Part shown: one piece after another, positions 9,190-17,187 of the stretch | Layout of the letters: the number at the start of each line of letters is the position of its first letter | Numbering within the stretch: position 1 is the stretch's first letter | From: an uncultured Paracoccaceae bacterium | GTDB taxonomy: Bacteria; Pseudomonadota; Alphaproteobacteria; Rhodobacterales; Rhodobacteraceae | Reading direction: 5' to 3' | DNA length: 64,000 nt | Assembly (NCBI GenBank): GCA_947500055.1 | Contig: CANMQO010000004.1 | Coordinates: 186,001-250,000 of the forward strand | The notes under the pieces: model-generated | Seen by the model: only the letters and a program-made list of their open reading frames with translations | Databases searched by the model: none | What the model was told of the DNA's origin: nothing | Made by a program: the position numbers and the translations under genes

Positions 9190-9969
9190 CTATGGCGTGA
9201 ATTGCAGGTGGATATGGTCGTCATGCCGGGCCGCATTACAGCCTTGAAAGCCAATTGCAGGGCCAGAGGCCTTTAAGCGCAGTGCCAGATGCGGCTCGAC
9301 AAAGATGCGGTAGTTACTGCCCTTGGGGTTGCTTGCCAGCCAGCGCAAGGCCTCGCCGCTGCGGTTCAGATCCAATGGCCAATCGCGCAGATAGGGTTGC
9401 AGCCATTCCATATCCCAGCGCAGGCTGAGCCCTGTTTCCTTTCCACAGGGCAAAGGGTCACCCGGTTGAGGTTGTTCAAACCCCCAATAGCCGATCACGG
9501 ATCGTGCGCGGCCAAGCTGATATTCGCCCGTCTGATCCGTATAGAACAATGCAAGATCAAGCTTCTCCCCATCATCATGGGATAAATGCGGCAAGAGCGG
9601 GAAGCCGTCGACAAAGGGAAAACCTGCATCAAGTGCGCGGGTTCTTGTGCCGGGATAGGTGTCGTGCATATGCGCGGCAAGCGCATCCGCGTGGGCCTTC
9701 ATCTCGGGGCGCACATATTGCCGGTTCATCAGGCAAAACAATGGGTTGAGCACCGCAATCTGCGATGGTCCTGCATCGACGCAAGGCAGGGCGGTACGCC
9801 CCAATGCGGGGGCGGTGTAGTGGGCGGCGATTGTCAGGGTCAGATAGAAGGCCGCAAATAGCACCCAGAACCGGCCGATAAAGCGTGTCAGAAGCGCCAG
9901 TAGCCAGGCCAGACCGCCGACCTGCGTCAGCAAGGTCAGCAGGATGATGATGATCCCATGACCGATCAT
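9190..9969 (-). CDS. Membrane-anchored protein with M15/extensin-like metallopeptidase motifs
   Basis: A 259-residue protein I cannot name with certainty. Two hydrophobic segments (about residues 5-28 and 32-50) would anchor it in the membrane. The rest should be periplasmic and carries SHDDGEKLDL (H131, D138) and DDHIHLQF (H252, H254). Together these match the zinc-ligand pattern of M15/M74 peptidases and extensin-like proteins that act on peptidoglycan. Its start overlaps the stop of the glutamine-synthetase-like gene by 4 bases, so it is the last gene of that operon. Peptidase activity is inferred from the motif only. Confidence 0.65.
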   Translation of the reverse strand: MIGHGIIIILLTLLTQVGGLAWLLALLTRFIGRFWVLFAAFYLTLTIAAHYTAPALGRTALPCVDAGPSQIAVLNPLFCLMNRQYVRPEMKAHADALAAHMHDTYPGTRTRALDAGFPFVDGFPLLPHLSHDDGEKLDLALFYTDQTGEYQLGRARSVIGYWGFEQPQPGDPLPCGKETGLSLRWDMEWLQPYLRDWPLDLNRSGEALRWLASNPKGSNYRIFVEPHLALRLKASGPAIGFQGCNAARHDDHIHLQFTP

Positions 9970-11318
9970 ACGTTCAACAACAGATGTTCACGCTCCCACG
10001 GGCTGATGACCTGCAGAAACTCGCTGTATTCGGCGCGTTTTACGATGGAGTAGACCCGCGCGAAATCCGGGCCCAGCACGCCGTGCAGTTCCTCGGCAGC
10101 GTCAAAAAGATCAAGTGCCGCAAAGAGACCCTGCGGGATCTCATCCTCGGATGCATAGGCATCACCACGCCAGCGCTTATCTGGTCGGATCTCGTTTTTG
10201 AGGCCCAGATAACCACAGGCCAGCGACGCGGCGATTGCCAGATACGGGTTTGCATCCATGCCGGCCAAACGGTTCTCGATCCGCCGCGCGCTTGGGTCAG
10301 AGATAGGAATGCGGATGCCCGTCGTCCGATTATCGCGCCCCCATTCCAGATTGATCGGGGCGGCGTGGTCGCGCACGTAACGGCGGAAACTGTTTACATA
10401 GGGTGCGATCATCGCGATCACGCTTGGCATATGTTCCTGCAACCCGCCGATGAAGTGAAAAAAGGCATCCGTCTCGCCGCCTTGTGGGCCGGTGAAGATG
10501 TTGCGTCCGGCCTCATCAAGTACTGAATGGTGGATATGCATGGCAGAGCCCGGCTCACCCTCAATCGGTTTGGCCATGAAGGTGGCAAAGCAATCATGTT
10601 TCAGGGCCGCCTCGCGGATCAGCCGTTTGAAATAGAAGACTTCATCGGCCAGTTTCAGCGGGTTGCCATGGCGCAAGTTGATTTCAAGCTGACCGGCGCC
10701 GCCTTCCTGCGTGATGCCATCAATTTCGATGCCCTGAATTTCGGCGAATTCATAGATGTCATCAATGACCGGGCCGTAATCATCAACGGCGGTCATCGAA
10801 TAGGCCTGCCGCCCTGCTGCGGGTCGCCCGGTGCGCCCCATCATCGGTTCGATCGGCTTGGCCGGATCGATATTGCGCCCAACCAGATAGAATTCCATCT
10901 CTGGGGCGACAATCGGGGTCCAGCCTTCGGCCTGATAAAGCTCGACCACGCGGCGCAACACATTGCGGGGGGCAAATGCAATCGGTTCACCCTTCTGGTC
11001 AAACGCATCGTGGATCACCTGCAGGGTGCCATCAGCGGCCCAGGGGGCGGCGGTTGTGGTTCCCAGGTCAGGTTTCAGCACCATATCGGGTTCCAGAAAC
11101 CCGTCAGGGCCAGCGGCCTCGCCCCAGTCGCCGGTGATGGTCTGAAAGAAGATCGAATTTGGCAGGTGGAAATGCCCCTGCTTTTCCCATTTGATGGCGG
11201 GAACCGCCTTGCCGCGTGCGATGCCGGGTAAATCTGCAATGACGCATTCCACCTCGTCCAGCCGGTTGGCTGACAGATAGGTCTGGGCGGCTTCGGGGAT
11301 TGCATCAATCCAGGTCAT
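9966..11318 (-). CDS. Glutamine synthetase family protein (gamma-glutamylpolyamine synthetase-like)
   Basis: A 450-residue glutamine-synthetase fold. QEGGAGQLEINLRHGNP, GSAMHIHHSVLDEAG and NRTTGIRIPISDPSARRIEN are the metal, ammonium/glutamate and ATP-site motifs of the family. Length and sequence fit the PuuA-type group, which joins glutamate to an amine. Its start overlaps the amidotransferase stop by 4 bases, and its stop overlaps the M15-like start. A role in putrescine or methylamine use is inferred from the PuuB-like oxidase and the permeases nearby. Confidence 0.87.
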   Translation of the reverse strand: MTWIDAIPEAAQTYLSANRLDEVECVIADLPGIARGKAVPAIKWEKQGHFHLPNSIFFQTITGDWGEAAGPDGFLEPDMVLKPDLGTTTAAPWAADGTLQVIHDAFDQKGEPIAFAPRNVLRRVVELYQAEGWTPIVAPEMEFYLVGRNIDPAKPIEPMMGRTGRPAAGRQAYSMTAVDDYGPVIDDIYEFAEIQGIEIDGITQEGGAGQLEINLRHGNPLKLADEVFYFKRLIREAALKHDCFATFMAKPIEGEPGSAMHIHHSVLDEAGRNIFTGPQGGETDAFFHFIGGLQEHMPSVIAMIAPYVNSFRRYVRDHAAPINLEWGRDNRTTGIRIPISDPSARRIENRLAGMDANPYLAIAASLACGYLGLKNEIRPDKRWRGDAYASEDEIPQGLFAALDLFDAAEELHGVLGPDFARVYSIVKRAEYSEFLQVISPWEREHLLLNV

Positions 11319-11998
11319 GTCAGTTCCCTGCTTTTGAAGAATTGTGCGATCTGGCGTGCCAGATAGTGGTTATCCACCGGTTTGGAGAGATTGCCCCGCA
11401 TATCGTTTAACTGGTCTGCCGGCACGACCCCTTCACCCCGGACATTGGCCAGCTTTTCAGTGAAGTCAGCGTCGAATTCGGGATGGGCCTGCACGGTAAA
11501 CATGCGCCTGCCATAAACCAGCGCGGCGTTTTCGCAAAATGCGCTGGTCCCGTAGACGCGGGCATCGGCGGGGCGGGAAATCACCTGATCCTGATGCCAG
11601 GCATTCAGGGCAATCCGCTGACCGTCCCAGTCATATGTTTGCCGACCAACAGCCCAGCCCCCTTCGAATTTCGCCACCTTGCCACCAAGGGCTTGCGCAA
11701 TGATCTGATGGCCAAAACAGATACCGACCATAGGAATGTCAGCGGCATATGCGTCGCGGATGAAATCCTCAAGCGGGGCAATGAAAGGCAGATCTTCATA
11801 AGCGCCATGTTTCGAGCCGGTGATCAGCCAGCCATCGCAATCACCGGTCGACGTGGGGAAATGCATGTCAACCACATCATAGCGTGCAAATGTCAGTCCC
11901 TGACCTTCCAGCAAGCGGCTGAAAAAGTCGGTGTAATCGCCATATTCAGGCTGCAGGTTGTCTGGTGCATGCCCGGTTTGAAGAATGCCGATTTTCAT
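11315..11998 (-). CDS. Class I glutamine amidotransferase-like protein
   Basis: A 227-residue GATase1 domain. GICFGHQIIAQALGG contains the nucleophilic Cys (about residue 93), and TVQAHPEFD provides the catalytic His and an acidic partner. It resembles stand-alone GMP-synthase-type amidotransferases. Next to a gamma-glutamylamine synthetase, hydrolysis of a gamma-glutamyl bond is a sensible guess, although PuuD itself belongs to the different C26 group. It is coupled to the downstream synthetase gene by a 4-base overlap. Confidence 0.85.
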   Translation of the reverse strand: MKIGILQTGHAPDNLQPEYGDYTDFFSRLLEGQGLTFARYDVVDMHFPTSTGDCDGWLITGSKHGAYEDLPFIAPLEDFIRDAYAADIPMVGICFGHQIIAQALGGKVAKFEGGWAVGRQTYDWDGQRIALNAWHQDQVISRPADARVYGTSAFCENAALVYGRRMFTVQAHPEFDADFTEKLANVRGEGVVPADQLNDMRGNLSKPVDNHYLARQIAQFFKSRELT

Positions 11999-12066
11999 GG
12001 ATCACCACTAGTGAGTTCCGCCAAACGCTAGCTGCATTGCGGCACTACCGCAAGCAATTGGCGCTA

Positions 12067-12873
12067 CTAGCGGATGATCTGCGGGCGCACGCGCAAGCGC
12101 TTGCGCTTGTCCTGCGGCAAATGGCGGTTCAGGCGGTTATTGATCAAACCAAAGAGCCCAATAACCGCCAGCGTCAACAGAATGAAATATCCGGCCAGAA
12201 TGGGGTAGGGGATAAAAGGGTTGAACGTCTTGTCGGCAAAGTAATTGGCGTAATAAAGCGCATCACCACGCTGCTGGAACGCCGGAAAGCCGGAGAAAAA
12301 GACAAGGGTTGTCGCGTGAAACAGAAAGATCGCCTCATTCGTGTAGGCGGGCCATGCAAGGCGCAGCATCGTGGGCCAGATAACCCGTTTGAAGCGCGGC
12401 CAGCCGGACAGACCATAGGCATCAGCCGCCTCTGTATCGCCCTTGGGAATGGATTGCAGGGCACCGTAAAAGATCTCACCCGAATAGGCGGCAGTGTTCA
12501 AGAACAGTACGAGCAGGGCCCCGGCCCATGCTGAGGTGAGCGGGCTGAAGACCGGGTAGGCGAATTTGAGGCTGAGAAACAGAAAATAGGCAAAGAAGAA
12601 CTGAATAAACAGCGGTGAGCCGCGGAAGACAAAGATGAACCATTCCGCAGGTTTGCGGAACAATGGATTGCGGGCGGCCTTGCCAACGGCGACCGTTGTG
12701 GCCAGTAGAAATCCGCTGCAAAGCGCAATGACCCCGAAATAGATATTCCAGATCATCCCCGACCCGATCAGGGTGAATTGCTGGCAAAGCGTAAAATCAT
12801 TGCGCGGCAAAAGCCGTTCACCGATGCCGACGCTGCGCAACCCGTAATCAAGGATGGTTTCCCAACACGACAT
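12067..12873 (-). CDS. Polar amino acid ABC transporter permease, HisM-like
   Basis: A 268-residue inner-membrane permease with about five membrane segments and the cytoplasmic EAA loop (ALQSIPKGDTEAADAYGLSG) that docks the ATPase. I chose the ATG at 12873 (MSCWETILDYG). A longer open frame would run back through the repeat doublet and into hisQ and has no family support. It is separated from the upstream HisQ-like gene by about 100 bases filled with a REPIN-like element. No ATPase or solute-binding protein gene is adjacent. Confidence 0.88.
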   Translation of the reverse strand: MSCWETILDYGLRSVGIGERLLPRNDFTLCQQFTLIGSGMIWNIYFGVIALCSGFLLATTVAVGKAARNPLFRKPAEWFIFVFRGSPLFIQFFFAYFLFLSLKFAYPVFSPLTSAWAGALLVLFLNTAAYSGEIFYGALQSIPKGDTEAADAYGLSGWPRFKRVIWPTMLRLAWPAYTNEAIFLFHATTLVFFSGFPAFQQRGDALYYANYFADKTFNPFIPYPILAGYFILLTLAVIGLFGLINNRLNRHLPQDKRKRLRVRPQIIR

Positions 12874-12894
12874 CAGATCGCCCCCTGTTGGAGT

Positions 12895-12955
12895 TCCCGG
12901 ATCAAGTCCGGGACGGCGCAGCATCGGTGGCCGTGTCCCGGGCTTGACCCGGGAC
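12895..12955. repeat. REPIN-like doublet of palindromes inside the permease operon
   Basis: Two palindromes lie in inverted orientation. The first (12895-12913) has arms TCCCGGA/TCCGGGA with loop TCAAG. The second (12935-12955) has arms GTCCCGGG/CCCGGGAC with loop CTTGA, the reverse complement of the first loop. They are separated by 21 bases. Two inverted REP-type units form a REPIN. It occupies the gap between the HisQ stop and the HisM start, where the RNA could fold and alter the balance of the two permeases. Confidence 0.8.
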
Positions 12956-12973
12956 CTCGTGGTCGCATCACCT

Positions 12974-13858
12974 TCATGCTGCCGCCTTTCGCTGCGCTTC
13001 ACCCGCCGCCGTCGCCTGCCCATGGGTCAGTCGTGCCATGATGCGGTCCAGTACCAACTCTGACACTTTGGTAAAGCACAGGTAGAAAATCAGCAGCGCC
13101 AGAAAGTACCACATCCGCCAGTCGGGGTGCGGGTAGTCGGTGAATTGTGGGGCTTTCTGACCGCCCATTTCCCGCGCCCAATAGACGATATCCTCGACCC
13201 CGAGCAAAAACAGCAGAGGCGTCGCCTTGATCAGCACCATCCACAGGTTTGACAGGCCGGGCAGGGCATAGACCCACATTTGCGGCACCAGCACCCGCCA
13301 GAATGTCTGGCGGCGTGACATGCCGTAAGCCTCGGCGGTCTCCAGCTGACCTTTGGGTACGGCGCGCATCGCCCCAAACAGCACATTTGCGGCAAATGCC
13401 CCAAAGACGATTGCAAAGGTCAGCACCGCCAGAAAGAACCCATAGGTCTCATGCACCCATTGCGGTGCATTGCCCAATGGCAGTTTTGCGGCGGCGCAGA
13501 CGACGAAGTCATTGCCCTGTCGTACCGGTTCGGTCCAGTCGGGGCATTTGACCCGATGGCGGATATATTCGAATGCCTGATCCAGTGCGATCACGAAGAA
13601 CAGGAAAAAAGCGATGTCGGGAATGCTCCGCACGATTGCGATGTAGGTCTTGCCGATCCAGCGCAGCGGCGCGATCTGGCTGCGGGCGGCAGATGCGCCA
13701 ACGAAACCGAAGGCCAGCGCTGTGGGGGCCGTGATCGCCAAAAGCAGCAATACCGTGCCAACGGCCCAATACATCGACATATGCTTGCCAGTGGTCAGGT
13801 AGCAGCTCAGCCATTGCAGGCCTTCAAGTGTGGTGGGGTCTGTACAGAAACTGAACAT
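12974..13858 (-). CDS. Polar amino acid ABC transporter permease, HisQ-like
   Basis: A 294-residue permease with an EAA loop (AMRAVPKGQLETAEAYGMSR) and five to six hydrophobic segments. It is longer than E. coli HisQ because of a 50-residue loop (about residues 95-145) containing several Cys and charged residues. I place the start at the ATG at 13858; a TTG one codon earlier is possible. It would pair with the HisM-like protein as the membrane half of an amino acid or polyamine importer. The substrate is unknown. Confidence 0.87.
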   Translation of the reverse strand: MFSFCTDPTTLEGLQWLSCYLTTGKHMSMYWAVGTVLLLLAITAPTALAFGFVGASAARSQIAPLRWIGKTYIAIVRSIPDIAFFLFFVIALDQAFEYIRHRVKCPDWTEPVRQGNDFVVCAAAKLPLGNAPQWVHETYGFFLAVLTFAIVFGAFAANVLFGAMRAVPKGQLETAEAYGMSRRQTFWRVLVPQMWVYALPGLSNLWMVLIKATPLLFLLGVEDIVYWAREMGGQKAPQFTDYPHPDWRMWYFLALLIFYLCFTKVSELVLDRIMARLTHGQATAAGEAQRKAAA

Positions 13859-13971
13859 CAATCGTCTTGCTGGGGTCTTTCGCTATCCGTCCAACAATTG
13901 AACTTGAGTGTCAACGTATAGACCCACTATAGCGGATTGGCCGATGATGAATTTTGGCAGGGGTGTTCAAA

Positions 13972-15069
13972 ATGGTGCAAACACATGTTGTTGTCGGCGC
14001 AGGCATCATTGGCGCGGCGACGGCCTATCAGCTATCCAAGGCGGGGCATCGGGTCATTGTCATCAGCGCGGGGCAGGCGGATGCGACCAGCGCGGCCTTT
14101 GGCTGGATCAACGCCAGTTTTTTCCTCAATCGCGATCATCACATTTTGCGTGCTGCCGGTATCGTCGCCTGGCGCAGGATCCTTCGGGACCTGCCGTTGA
14201 ACGTGGACTGGCAAGGATGCTTGTGCTGGGATATGCCCGGGTCGGAGATGCAGGAAGCCTACGCACAACTGCGTGCGTTTGATTATCCGGTCGAAATACT
14301 TGCCGGACCGCAAATCAGCGATCTGGAACCGGCTTTGAAAAACCCACCGCAGCAGGCGCTGTTCTTTCCAGGCGAAGGGGCGGCTTCATCCGTCGATATT
14401 GCCGGACAATTTCTGGATGCCGCACAGGCATTGGGGGCCAAGCGGATCAACAATGTCCACGTCACGGGTGTTGTGATGGATCGTGGACGGGCGATCGGGG
14501 TTGAAACCTCTCAGGGTGTCATCAAGGCGGACCAGGTTGTCATTGCCGCCGGTACAGGAACCGCTGCCCTTGCAGACAGCATCGGGTGTCACGTCCCCCT
14601 CGTGCCGCGCCCGGCCTATATCCTGCGGACAGCGCCTCAAGCGCCCATTTTGCGGCATATTCTGGCGACACCGGGAGGCGAGATCCGGCAGGAACCATCC
14701 GGGCAGATCCTTTTACCCGTCGCTATCGGTCATCAAGGGGATCAGGCAGAAATATTGACGCAACCCCCGGTGGAGGCAGCGGAAGAAGCATTGGCCCGAT
14801 TACATGCAAATATTGATGGATTGGAGAAGGCAGACTGGGCCGAGATCATACGCGCCGACCGACCCGTTCCCGCAGATGGGCTGCCCATCGTGGGGGCCGT
14901 GGCCGAAGGTGTCTATGTTGCCGTTCTTCATTCTGGGATCACGCTGGGACCGATCATAGCAGAACTGATTGCCAAGGAGTTTGCGGGACAGCTTGACAAC
15001 GCCGATGCCGCGCTGCTTGCATCTTGTCACCCAGATCGGTTCAAGAAATTGATGTCGGACGATGGATAG
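13972..15069 (+). CDS. FAD-dependent oxidoreductase, DAO family
   Basis: A 365-residue glycine/D-amino-acid-oxidase-type flavoprotein. THVVVGAGIIGAATAYQLSK is the N-terminal FAD-binding motif, and ADGLPIVGAVAEGVYVAVLH with HSGITLGPIIAELIA is the typical C-terminal flavin segment. The ATG at 13972 is preceded by AGGGG at 13959-13963, a well-spaced ribosome binding site, so an in-frame TTG at 13954 is unlikely. It is divergent from the permease operon. The substrate is probably an N-methyl or D-amino acid, not identifiable from sequence. Confidence 0.85.
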   Translation: MVQTHVVVGAGIIGAATAYQLSKAGHRVIVISAGQADATSAAFGWINASFFLNRDHHILRAAGIVAWRRILRDLPLNVDWQGCLCWDMPGSEMQEAYAQLRAFDYPVEILAGPQISDLEPALKNPPQQALFFPGEGAASSVDIAGQFLDAAQALGAKRINNVHVTGVVMDRGRAIGVETSQGVIKADQVVIAAGTGTAALADSIGCHVPLVPRPAYILRTAPQAPILRHILATPGGEIRQEPSGQILLPVAIGHQGDQAEILTQPPVEAAEEALARLHANIDGLEKADWAEIIRADRPVPADGLPIVGAVAEGVYVAVLHSGITLGPIIAELIAKEFAGQLDNADAALLASCHPDRFKKLMSDDG

Positions 15070-15410
15070 CCGTGATCCTCGGGTCGCAAAGCAATCCGAT
15101 CTCCGGGAGATGTCATACAGACGTTCGGGCTGAGCGAGGCGAAGGTTCCGAGAGCCCGAAATGCTTAATGCTGCAAAGTACATGAACGGCCACTTGGCAG
15201 CAAAAAACCTCGCGGGCCACATTCTCAAACATCTACCACACCAGTTTTGCGGCGGCATTGGGGTCGGCACTTGTCACGCCCCTGCGCCCTACCTAAGTTG
15301 GTAGAGCGCTTCGGTATGATGAACTCATGCTGCAACAATGCGCTGCGATGACAATACTGAAATCCAGGCGAGTTTCGCGCGGTCAGGTTGGTAACCAAGG
15401 GGCTGAGGTG
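15070..15410. other. Intergenic stretch without a convincing gene
   Basis: About 340 bases with no supported coding frame. It holds one clear inverted repeat, TTCGGGCT at 15124-15131 and AGCCCGAA at 15153-15160, around a 21-base loop. A D-arm-like piece of tRNA-like sequence lies at about 15284-15315, but no anticodon or T arm completes it. The stretch may be the edge of an old insertion. Confidence 0.5.
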
Positions 15411-15578
15411 ATGTATGCATTCTTCCGAAAGTTGATAGCTTTGTTCCGCTCCCCAACTTATGATCCTAAGAACCCTCCGCTGGGAATGGAAGCGATGGAT
15501 CTAGATTTGGTGAACAAGACAAACGCCAAGAACGAACGGATCGAAGACAGAAATTGGCGCGACATACATCGGCGCTAG
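15411..15578 (+). CDS. Small hypothetical protein
   Basis: A 55-residue frame starting with ATG at 15411, with GGGGCTGAGG just upstream as a possible ribosome binding site. It begins with an amphipathic, basic-hydrophobic segment (MYAFFRKLIALFRSP) and ends in a charged tail. I recognise no family. The surrounding 800 bases are otherwise empty, which is unusual for this window. It could be a real small membrane-associated protein or a chance frame. Confidence 0.4.
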   Translation: MYAFFRKLIALFRSPTYDPKNPPLGMEAMDLDLVNKTNAKNERIEDRNWRDIHRR

Positions 15579-15901
15579 AAGAATGAAGAACGTTTGGCAT
15601 AATTTCGTCGTCATGTTCGGTCTGTTCAAAAATTCACGATGCCGACCTTGGCGTAGTCGCTGTGAAGGTCCACGTTGTCCTGCGATCTGGTCATTCATCG
15701 AGTGATCATCGAAGGCCTGTTGTTGGTCACCCTCTCCATTCTGAAACCGGCTACAGACATCACGATTGACGCATGCTGAGCGAGACCCAAAAAGGAGTCT
15801 TTGGGCAGGTCTCGATGTCGACGGTGTTTCGACTTGAGAGCTCGACACGTGACCGATTTGCTGATCATTTAGGTAAATTCCGAAATGAAAGAGCCAAACT
15901 G
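15579..15901. other. Intergenic stretch, nothing recognised
   Basis: About 320 bases between the small hypothetical frame and the VOC gene. Open frames here lack ribosome binding sites and family resemblance. No tRNA, terminator or strong repeat was seen. With 15070-15410 it forms the least gene-like part of the window. Confidence 0.5.
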
Positions 15902-16246
15902 ATGACGAAACATGCGCATGGTGCAATCGCTCATTTTGATATCGCGGGCGATGACGCGGAGAAACTGGCGCGTTTCTATGCCGATCTTCTGGGATGGACC
16001 ATCACCCCGCAGGGGCCTGGATATTCACTGATCGAGACGCCCGATGGCAGTCCGAATGGCGCTGTGGTCGAGGCGGAGGAGCCTGGTCTGACAATGGCTG
16101 TCACTGTCGACGACCTTGATGAAACCCTTGCTCGGGTCAAAGCGGCAGGTGGTATTGTTGTCATGCCCGCGACGGATAACGGGTGGGTTACCAAGGCCCA
16201 GATCACGGATGTTTCGGGCAATAGCCTCGTGCTGATACAGGCATAA
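15902..16246 (+). CDS. VOC (glyoxalase-fold) family protein
   Basis: A 114-residue protein of the vicinal oxygen chelate fold. AHFDIAGDDAEKLARFYADL with LGWTI at the start, and QITDVSGNSLVLIQA at the end, are typical of the single-domain glyoxalase/bleomycin-resistance-like group. I chose the ATG at 15902; an upstream TTG/ATG frame lacks family support. Its stop codon shares a base with the ArsR-type start (TAATG), so the two are translationally coupled. The substrate is unknown. Confidence 0.84.
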   Translation: MTKHAHGAIAHFDIAGDDAEKLARFYADLLGWTITPQGPGYSLIETPDGSPNGAVVEAEEPGLTMAVTVDDLDETLARVKAAGGIVVMPATDNGWVTKAQITDVSGNSLVLIQA

Positions 16247-16533
16247 TGCGGCGATCGGATGACGCGCTGTTGCGGGCATTGTCGCATGCGGAACGCCGCC
16301 GCCTTTTGCGTATGTGCATGGATAAGCCCTTGCCTGTCGGTGAATTGGCAGCCGATGCTGGTATGGCGCTGGCATCGGTATCCGAGCATTTGAAAGTCCT
16401 GCGCAAAACCGGCCTTGCAAAGGTCGAAAAACGCGGGAAGTTCTGGTTTTACCGCACCGATAGGGTGGTTCTGGAAGAGGTTCTTGCCGCGTTGTGTAAC
16501 ACGCTTCTGGGGGAGGATGAAAATGGGCAATAA
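16246..16533 (+). CDS. ArsR-type winged-helix regulator
   Basis: A 95-residue protein made almost entirely of a winged helix: LLRALSHAERRRLLRMC, then PVGELAADAGMALASVSEHL with KVLRKTGLAKVEKRG and a wing KFWFYRT. The metal-binding ELCVCDL motif of ArsR/SmtB is absent, so it probably senses something else or nothing. It sits between the VOC gene and the DUF3052 gene, overlapping both, so it likely autoregulates this three-gene operon. Confidence 0.83.
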   Translation: MRRSDDALLRALSHAERRRLLRMCMDKPLPVGELAADAGMALASVSEHLKVLRKTGLAKVEKRGKFWFYRTDRVVLEEVLAALCNTLLGEDENGQ

Positions 16534-16945
16534 GGCGGGATCGGCGCTACATGGTTATTCGGGTAAACCACTGTTCCAGAAACTCGGGTTGAAGCCCAGA
16601 ATGGTTTGTTTGCCCCTGAACCCGCCAAACCATTTTTATGCTTTGATGGAGGGGGCCGAGGATGTGCGGTTTTTGTCGGCCCCCGGGCCGGCAGACATTG
16701 TGCATTTGTTCTGCGCGGATCGTGCGGTTCTGGAGCAACAGGGCAATGCCGCACTGTCCCATATTCGCGAAAAGGGCATGCTATGGGTATCGTGGCCAAA
16801 GAAATCCTCGCCCCTGTTCAAGGATTTGACCGAAGATGCCATTCGCGAGATCCTGTTGCCGACAGGTTGGGTGGATGTGAAAGTCTGCGCCGTTGATCAT
16901 GATTGGTCCGGGCTGAAGTTTCTGCGCAGGCGATCAAAGGCCTGA
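16523..16945 (+). CDS. DUF3052 family protein
   Basis: About 140 residues. LHGYSGKPLFQKLGLKP at the start and LWVSWPKKSSP, DLTEDAIREILLPTGWVDVK, VCAVDHDWSGLKFLRR at the end match the DUF3052 family, best known from Actinobacteria and of unknown function. The start at 16523 has GGGGGAGG at 16509-16515 with good spacing and overlaps the ArsR-type gene by 11 bases. Coupling to a VOC protein and a winged-helix regulator suggests a small response module, function unknown. Confidence 0.78.
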   Translation: MGNKAGSALHGYSGKPLFQKLGLKPRMVCLPLNPPNHFYALMEGAEDVRFLSAPGPADIVHLFCADRAVLEQQGNAALSHIREKGMLWVSWPKKSSPLFKDLTEDAIREILLPTGWVDVKVCAVDHDWSGLKFLRRRSKA

Positions 16946-16983
16946 CGGTTGTCCGTGGTACGGCGCAGTGGATGCAAACCGCC

Positions 16984-17012
16984 TTGCATTACAGGGGAAT
17001 CCCCCCTATACG
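16984..17012 (+). promoter_or_regulatory. Sigma-70-type promoter of rpsA
   Basis: TTGCAT (16984-16989) and TATACG (17007-17012) are separated by exactly 17 bases, a near-ideal housekeeping spacing. Transcription would start near 17019 and give a leader of about 170 bases before the rpsA ATG. Strong promoters of this form suit ribosomal protein genes. Confidence 0.65.
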
Positions 17013-17016
17013 CCGC

Positions 17017-17090
17017 CCTGTCGAAGCGTCGAGACAGGCGCGGACGTGAGACGTGAGCGGGGTCGGTTCTGAACCGGCCCTGTTGTTTTA
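17017..17090 (+). promoter_or_regulatory. Structured rpsA leader with attenuator-like hairpin
   Basis: Two hairpins lie between promoter and gene. CCTGTC (17017-17022) pairs with GACAGG (17033-17038). A second stem runs from 17060 to 17080 (inner arms CGGTT/AACCG around CTG, extended by G-C pairs) and is followed by the U-rich TGTTGTTTTA. The latter resembles an intrinsic terminator, so transcription attenuation or S1 autoregulation is possible. The first stem overlaps the likely start site and may not be wholly transcribed. Confidence 0.45.
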
Positions 17091-17187
17091 TGTCCGTGGA
17101 TGGCGTCAGACCAAACCGAAACCTGAAAGACCGGCGGAGACAACCGCGCGGCCCGTATAAAACCAAACGTTAGGAAAACGACGCCAC

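Noticed and set aside
10527..11231. Plus-strand 234-codon frame opposite the glutamine-synthetase-like gene
   Set aside because: The minus-strand gene carries all conserved motifs of its family; this frame is a shadow.
12895..12955. CRISPR-like repeats
   Set aside because: Only two palindromic units in inverted orientation with no regular spacers and no cas genes in the window.
12874..13023. 50-codon N-terminal extension of the HisM-like permease
   Set aside because: It would translate the REPIN-like doublet and part of hisQ into a basic, low-complexity leader with no family support.
15284..15330. tRNA-like sequence (GCGCCCT, then AAGTTGGTAGAGCGC)
   Set aside because: Only the D-arm region looks like a tRNA. 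No anticodon stem, T arm or 3' acceptor strand pairs with it in the following 60 bases.
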